Assembly: GCA_022510425.1 (NCBI GenBank)
Contig: JAFLTO010000014.1
Span: 1 to 64,000 of the forward strand
DNA length: 64,000 nucleotides
Reading direction: 5' to 3'
Source of the DNA: Muribaculaceae bacterium
Lineage (GTDB): Bacteria > Bacteroidota > Bacteroidia > Bacteroidales > Muribaculaceae
The position numbers and the translations under genes were made by a program. Of the stretch, positions 60,448 through 64,000 are shown in pieces; position 1 is the first letter of the stretch, and each line of letters opens with the position of its first letter. Under the pieces are notes generated by a model, which made no database searches, was not told where the DNA came from, and saw only the letters and a list, made by a program, of their open reading frames with translations.

Positions 60448-61073
60448 GATGGATCAGATGGATTTGACATGAATTTTTTTAGTTTCGCTTCCTCATTTTT
60501 GGAAATATATCCCTCTTCAACCGCTGCTTTACAAAGTGTGTCAAAGTTTGTTAATGAATAGTTGGTCACATTAGCCTCCTTAAGACGTTCAATTCCTTTT
60601 GCCATTCCATAAGTAAAAATGCTAACGACGCCCAATACATTTGCACCGGCCTCTCTTAAAGCATCCACAACTTCAATGCAGCTTCCTCCGGTTGAAATAA
60701 GGTCTTCAATCACTACCACTTTCTCACCTTTCTCTAACTTCCCTTCGATACGGTTACCTCGTCCGTGGTCTTTATTCCCACCTCTTACATATCCCATAGG
60801 AAGATCAAGAATCCAACCGGCTATTGCCGCATGGGCTATACCGGCTGTGCTCGTACCCATTAACACTTCTACTTCAGGAAATTTTTCCTTAACTGTGTTG
60901 GCTGTGGCTTCTTCAACAATTTTTCTTGCTCCCGGGTCTGTCAATATTAACCTATTGTCGCAATAAATAGGACTTTTTATACCACTTGCCCATGTGAAGG
61001 GGTCATTGGGACGAAGAAATACAGCTTTTATTCTAAGAAGTTCTTTAGCAATTTCGATGTCTTTCATGATCAT
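60432..61073 (-). CDS. pyrE: Orotate phosphoribosyltransferase
   Basis: FTWASGIKSPIYCDNR; VVVIEDLISTGGSCIEVVDALREAGA. Confidence 0.95.
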   Translation of the reverse strand: MIMKDIEIAKELLRIKAVFLRPNDPFTWASGIKSPIYCDNRLILTDPGARKIVEEATANTVKEKFPEVEVLMGTSTAGIAHAAIAGWILDLPMGYVRGGNKDHGRGNRIEGKLEKGEKVVVIEDLISTGGSCIEVVDALREAGANVLGVVSIFTYGMAKGIERLKEANVTNYSLTNFDTLCKAAVEEGYISKNEEAKLKKFMSNPSDPSWQNI

Positions 61074-61810
61074 ATGAAATTTGATGGGTTATATAGAAAA
61101 TCTTCTTTTTCACAAAATTCTTCAACACATCTTTGATAGGCAGCCACCGGCTCAGTAGCTGCGGTGATGGGTCTACCCACAACAATGAAATCTGATCCCA
61201 ACTCTCTTGCCTTGGCTGGATCTGTTATCCTTACCTGGTCATCAGCTGCAGAATCTGCAAATCTAATCCCCGGTGTAACAGTTAAAAAGTCAGGTCCACA
61301 ATATTGCTTTACTTTAGATGCCTCCAATGGTGAGCAAACAACACCGTCAAGTCCTGCTTCCATAGCATTCTTTGCGTAATGGGCAATTGTCTCATCAATA
61401 GGATTATCAATCAATAATTGTTTAGTCATGGCTTCCTGAGAGGTAGACGTTAATTGAGTCACTGCTATCAGTAAAGGTCTGGTTCCATCTTCGCGTGTTA
61501 ATCCTTCTTTGGCTGCCTTCATCATCTCAATTGTACCGGAAGCGTGAACATTAACCATGTCAACATCTAAATTAGAAAGCACTTTCATGGCTTTCTTCAC
61601 GGTGTTGGGTATGTCATGAAGTTTGAGGTCAAGGAATATTTTAAACCCCTTTCTTTTGAGTTCCTTCACTATATCAGGTCCCGCCGCATAGAACAATTCC
61701 ATACCAATCTTAAGAAATGGTTTCCTTTTAAGATTTTGGAATTTATCAAGAAATTTATAACATTCCTCCGCTGAAGAAAAATCGCATGCTATTATTACGT
61801 CCCGTTGCAT
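61070..61810 (-). CDS. pyrF: Orotidine 5'-phosphate decarboxylase
   Basis: IFLDLKLHDIPNTVKKA; VNVHASG; TPGIR; FIVVGRPIT. Confidence 0.95.
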   Translation of the reverse strand: MQRDVIIACDFSSAEECYKFLDKFQNLKRKPFLKIGMELFYAAGPDIVKELKRKGFKIFLDLKLHDIPNTVKKAMKVLSNLDVDMVNVHASGTIEMMKAAKEGLTREDGTRPLLIAVTQLTSTSQEAMTKQLLIDNPIDETIAHYAKNAMEAGLDGVVCSPLEASKVKQYCGPDFLTVTPGIRFADSAADDQVRITDPAKARELGSDFIVVGRPITAATEPVAAYQRCVEEFCEKEDFLYNPSNFI

Positions 61811-61831
61811 TTATTTAATTTATATTAATAT

Positions 61832-62758
61832 CTATTTGTTGTTATTTTTAATCTCTTTAATGCTCGTCAAATTCAATTTCCGTAGCAAAGATGGAAGTTC
61901 ATAAACTATCTCTTCACAAGCATACGGATTAATCAGATTAGCTGATCCAACCTCTACTGCAGAGGCTCCTGCCATTATCATTTCCACTACATCTGAAGCC
62001 GACGACACACCACCGCATCCAATTATGGGTAATGTGGGAAACGCTTGTCTTACTTGATAGACCATCCTTAAGGCAATAGGGAAAATAGCGGGACCTGAGA
62101 ATCCACCCATTATATTGGCAATAACAGGCTTTCCTGTTTTGATATCAATCCTCATGCCCAATAAAGTGTTGATCACACAGAGTCCATTTGCTCCATTATC
62201 TACACAGGCCTTCGCCATTTCAACTATGTCTGTTACATTTGGAGTAAGTTTAACTATTAAAGGTATAGTGCAAACTTTTTTGACTTCTTTCACTAAATTC
62301 CCGAGCACAACCGGATCAGTACCAAAAGACATTCCGCCTCCATGAACGTTCGGACAACTCACATTCAATTCAATGAATTCAACTTGAGGTTCTTTGTGGA
62401 TTTTAGAGCAACATTCCAAATATTCCTCTATTGAGAAGCCACTGATGTTGGCTATGATAGGTTGATGGAAAACCTCTCTTAGTTTTGGTAACTCTTTAGC
62501 AATTACAGTGTCAACGCCGGGATTCTGCAGACCCACCGAATTTATTAATCCTGCATAACATTCTGCTACTCGAGGCAGAGGATTGCCAAATCTGGGAGAT
62601 AAGGTAGTGCCCTTCATTGATATGGATCCGAGGATGTCTATGGGAAAATATTGATTCATTTCGTATCCAAATCCGAAACAACCTGATGCCGGTATCACCG
62701 GATTCTGAAGTGTCACTCCACAAAGTTCTACACTAAGATCTATATCGTTCACTTCCAT
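61832..62758 (-). CDS. pyrD: Dihydroorotate dehydrogenase B catalytic subunit
   Basis: LQNPVIPASGCFGFGYE; ELNVSCPNVHGGGMSFGTDP; IGCGGVSSASDVVEMIMAGASAVEVGSA. Confidence 0.95.
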   Translation of the reverse strand: MEVNDIDLSVELCGVTLQNPVIPASGCFGFGYEMNQYFPIDILGSISMKGTTLSPRFGNPLPRVAECYAGLINSVGLQNPGVDTVIAKELPKLREVFHQPIIANISGFSIEEYLECCSKIHKEPQVEFIELNVSCPNVHGGGMSFGTDPVVLGNLVKEVKKVCTIPLIVKLTPNVTDIVEMAKACVDNGANGLCVINTLLGMRIDIKTGKPVIANIMGGFSGPAIFPIALRMVYQVRQAFPTLPIIGCGGVSSASDVVEMIMAGASAVEVGSANLINPYACEEIVYELPSLLRKLNLTSIKEIKNNNK

Positions 62759-63513
62759 ATCAATTCGCTCTTTTTGAATACCGGACCCTCCTTACAAATT
62801 CTTTTTGCTCCTTTATGTGTTTCCAGTGAACAGCACATACATGCTCCAAACCCACATCCCATCCTGCATTCAAGGCTTAATTCTCCGTCAGTGGGTAACT
62901 GGGATAAAGCTTTTAACATTGGCATAGGCCCGCAAGCGTAGAAATAATCATATTTCAAGTCCTTTTCTTTTAAGACATCAGTCACAAAACCTTTTGTTCC
63001 TAATGTCCCATCCATCGTAGCCACATAGGTCACGATTCCCATATCCCGAAGTTCCTTTTCAATTCCATATGAATCTTTTGCTGTATTGTAGCCTATCACA
63101 ACTTGGGGTTTCACACCATTCGCCATCAAATCATAACCAAGTTGAAGAAGTGGCGCCGCTCCAATCCCACCTCCTAATAATATTGGACGTAAAATACCTT
63201 CCGGAAGAGAGAAACCATTTCCTAAACCTATCAATAAATCAAGTTCCGTTCCGGTTTTCATTTGTGACAGAATTTCTGTCCCGTCTCCAACCACATTATA
63301 CAAAAGGTGTAATCCTTTTTCTCGAGTAAAATATCGACTAACCGATATGGGGCGGCGAAGATATTTACCGGGTATGGAAATATTCACAAACTGTCCGGGA
63401 GCTGTCAATTCTGTTACATCTCCTTTCAATCTAAGGAACCAAGTGCGTGAAGATAATTGTTTGTTTTCCTCGATAATAAATTTCTTTTTGATGTCACGCA
63501 TATTAATCTTCAT
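62749..63513 (-). CDS. pyrK: Dihydroorotate dehydrogenase electron transfer subunit
   Basis: LRRPISVSRY; LGGGIGAAPLLQLGYDL; CRMGCGFGACMCCSLETHKG iron-sulfur motif. Confidence 0.95.
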   Translation of the reverse strand: MKINMRDIKKKFIIEENKQLSSRTWFLRLKGDVTELTAPGQFVNISIPGKYLRRPISVSRYFTREKGLHLLYNVVGDGTEILSQMKTGTELDLLIGLGNGFSLPEGILRPILLGGGIGAAPLLQLGYDLMANGVKPQVVIGYNTAKDSYGIEKELRDMGIVTYVATMDGTLGTKGFVTDVLKEKDLKYDYFYACGPMPMLKALSQLPTDGELSLECRMGCGFGACMCCSLETHKGAKRICKEGPVFKKSELIWK

Positions 63514-64000
63514 CTATTGTGGAAACTTTCATCGTGATATCTTCAAGCACATCAAGTAGTACCTCCACGGTCTCCAGTGAAGTGAAAACAGTTATATTGT
63601 TATCAACGGCTGCTCTACGGATATGATAACCGTCTTTATGTGAATGATCTGCACCAAGTTCCATTGTATTGATCACATAGCTAACATGACCTTGGCGCAA
63701 TGATTTCATAATGTCGTCGCTACCTTCGCTAAGTTTCTTCATCAATCTTGTTCTTACACCATTCTTACGTAAGAATTCTGCTGTTCCACGTGTAGCTTCA
63801 ATATTGAATCCAAGGCCATAGAAACGCTTAATCAATGGGAGAGCCCGTTCTTTATCATTGTCTCCTATTGTCACGAATACGGTTCCATAATTTGAAACAT
63901 CCATTCCGGAAGCCTGGAGAGATTTATATAATGCTCTTTTTAAACTCCTGTCGTATCCGATAGCTTCTCCAGTGGATTTCATTTCAGGAGAAAGATAAGA
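63503..64000 (-). CDS. carB: Carbamoyl phosphate synthase large subunit, C-terminal part (runs off window end)
   Basis: SYLSPEMKSTGEAIGYDRSLKRALYKSLQASGM continues upstream past the ORF-track Met; MGS-like C-terminal domain. Confidence 0.93.
   Translation of the reverse strand, partial: SYLSPEMKSTGEAIGYDRSLKRALYKSLQASGMDVSNYGTVFVTIGDNDKERALPLIKRFYGLGFNIEATRGTAEFLRKNGVRTRLMKKLSEGSDDIMKSLRQGHVSYVINTMELGADHSHKDGYHIRRAAVDNNITVFTSLETVEVLLDVLEDITMKVSTIDED

Noticed and set aside
1-64000. CRISPR arrays, rRNA or tRNA genes
   Set aside because: No regularly spaced repeat array or cloverleaf/rRNA signature was noticed by reading; a tool scan would be needed for certainty.

Overview
AT-rich Bacteroidales-type chromosomal window (Muribaculaceae-like by gene content; taxonomy is inference). 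It falls into two parts. (1) About 1-13.9 kb is an accessory/defence island next to the 3' end of mnmE. It holds an IS66-like element edge, a McrBC-type operon with an uncharacterised 141-aa partner, a split HipBST-like toxin-antitoxin system with a palindromic operator, a Fic protein, gene remnants, and a BcgI-like restriction-modification operon (XRE controller, fused endonuclease-methylase, specificity subunit with an extra C-terminal domain, AbiH, 34-aa ORF). A DUF5131/Gp37-Gp68-like gene is also present. (2) About 13.9-64 kb is mainly core genome: mnmE, dapF-dapL-glnN, a Lon-family gene, trmN6-like, amidase/MCE, dnaA, proS, a DPP-IV-like peptidase, miaA, dapA-dnaG-ABC, the hut operon, a P1B ATPase, and the pyr operon with the end of carB. 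The most notable core observations are a Lon protein that ends exactly at the AAA+/protease boundary, with its last codons inside a terminator hairpin, and an aspartate carbamoyltransferase fused to a PyrI-type zinc domain. No rRNA, tRNA or CRISPR array was recognised. All family calls come from reading motifs in the supplied translations; no database search was run.
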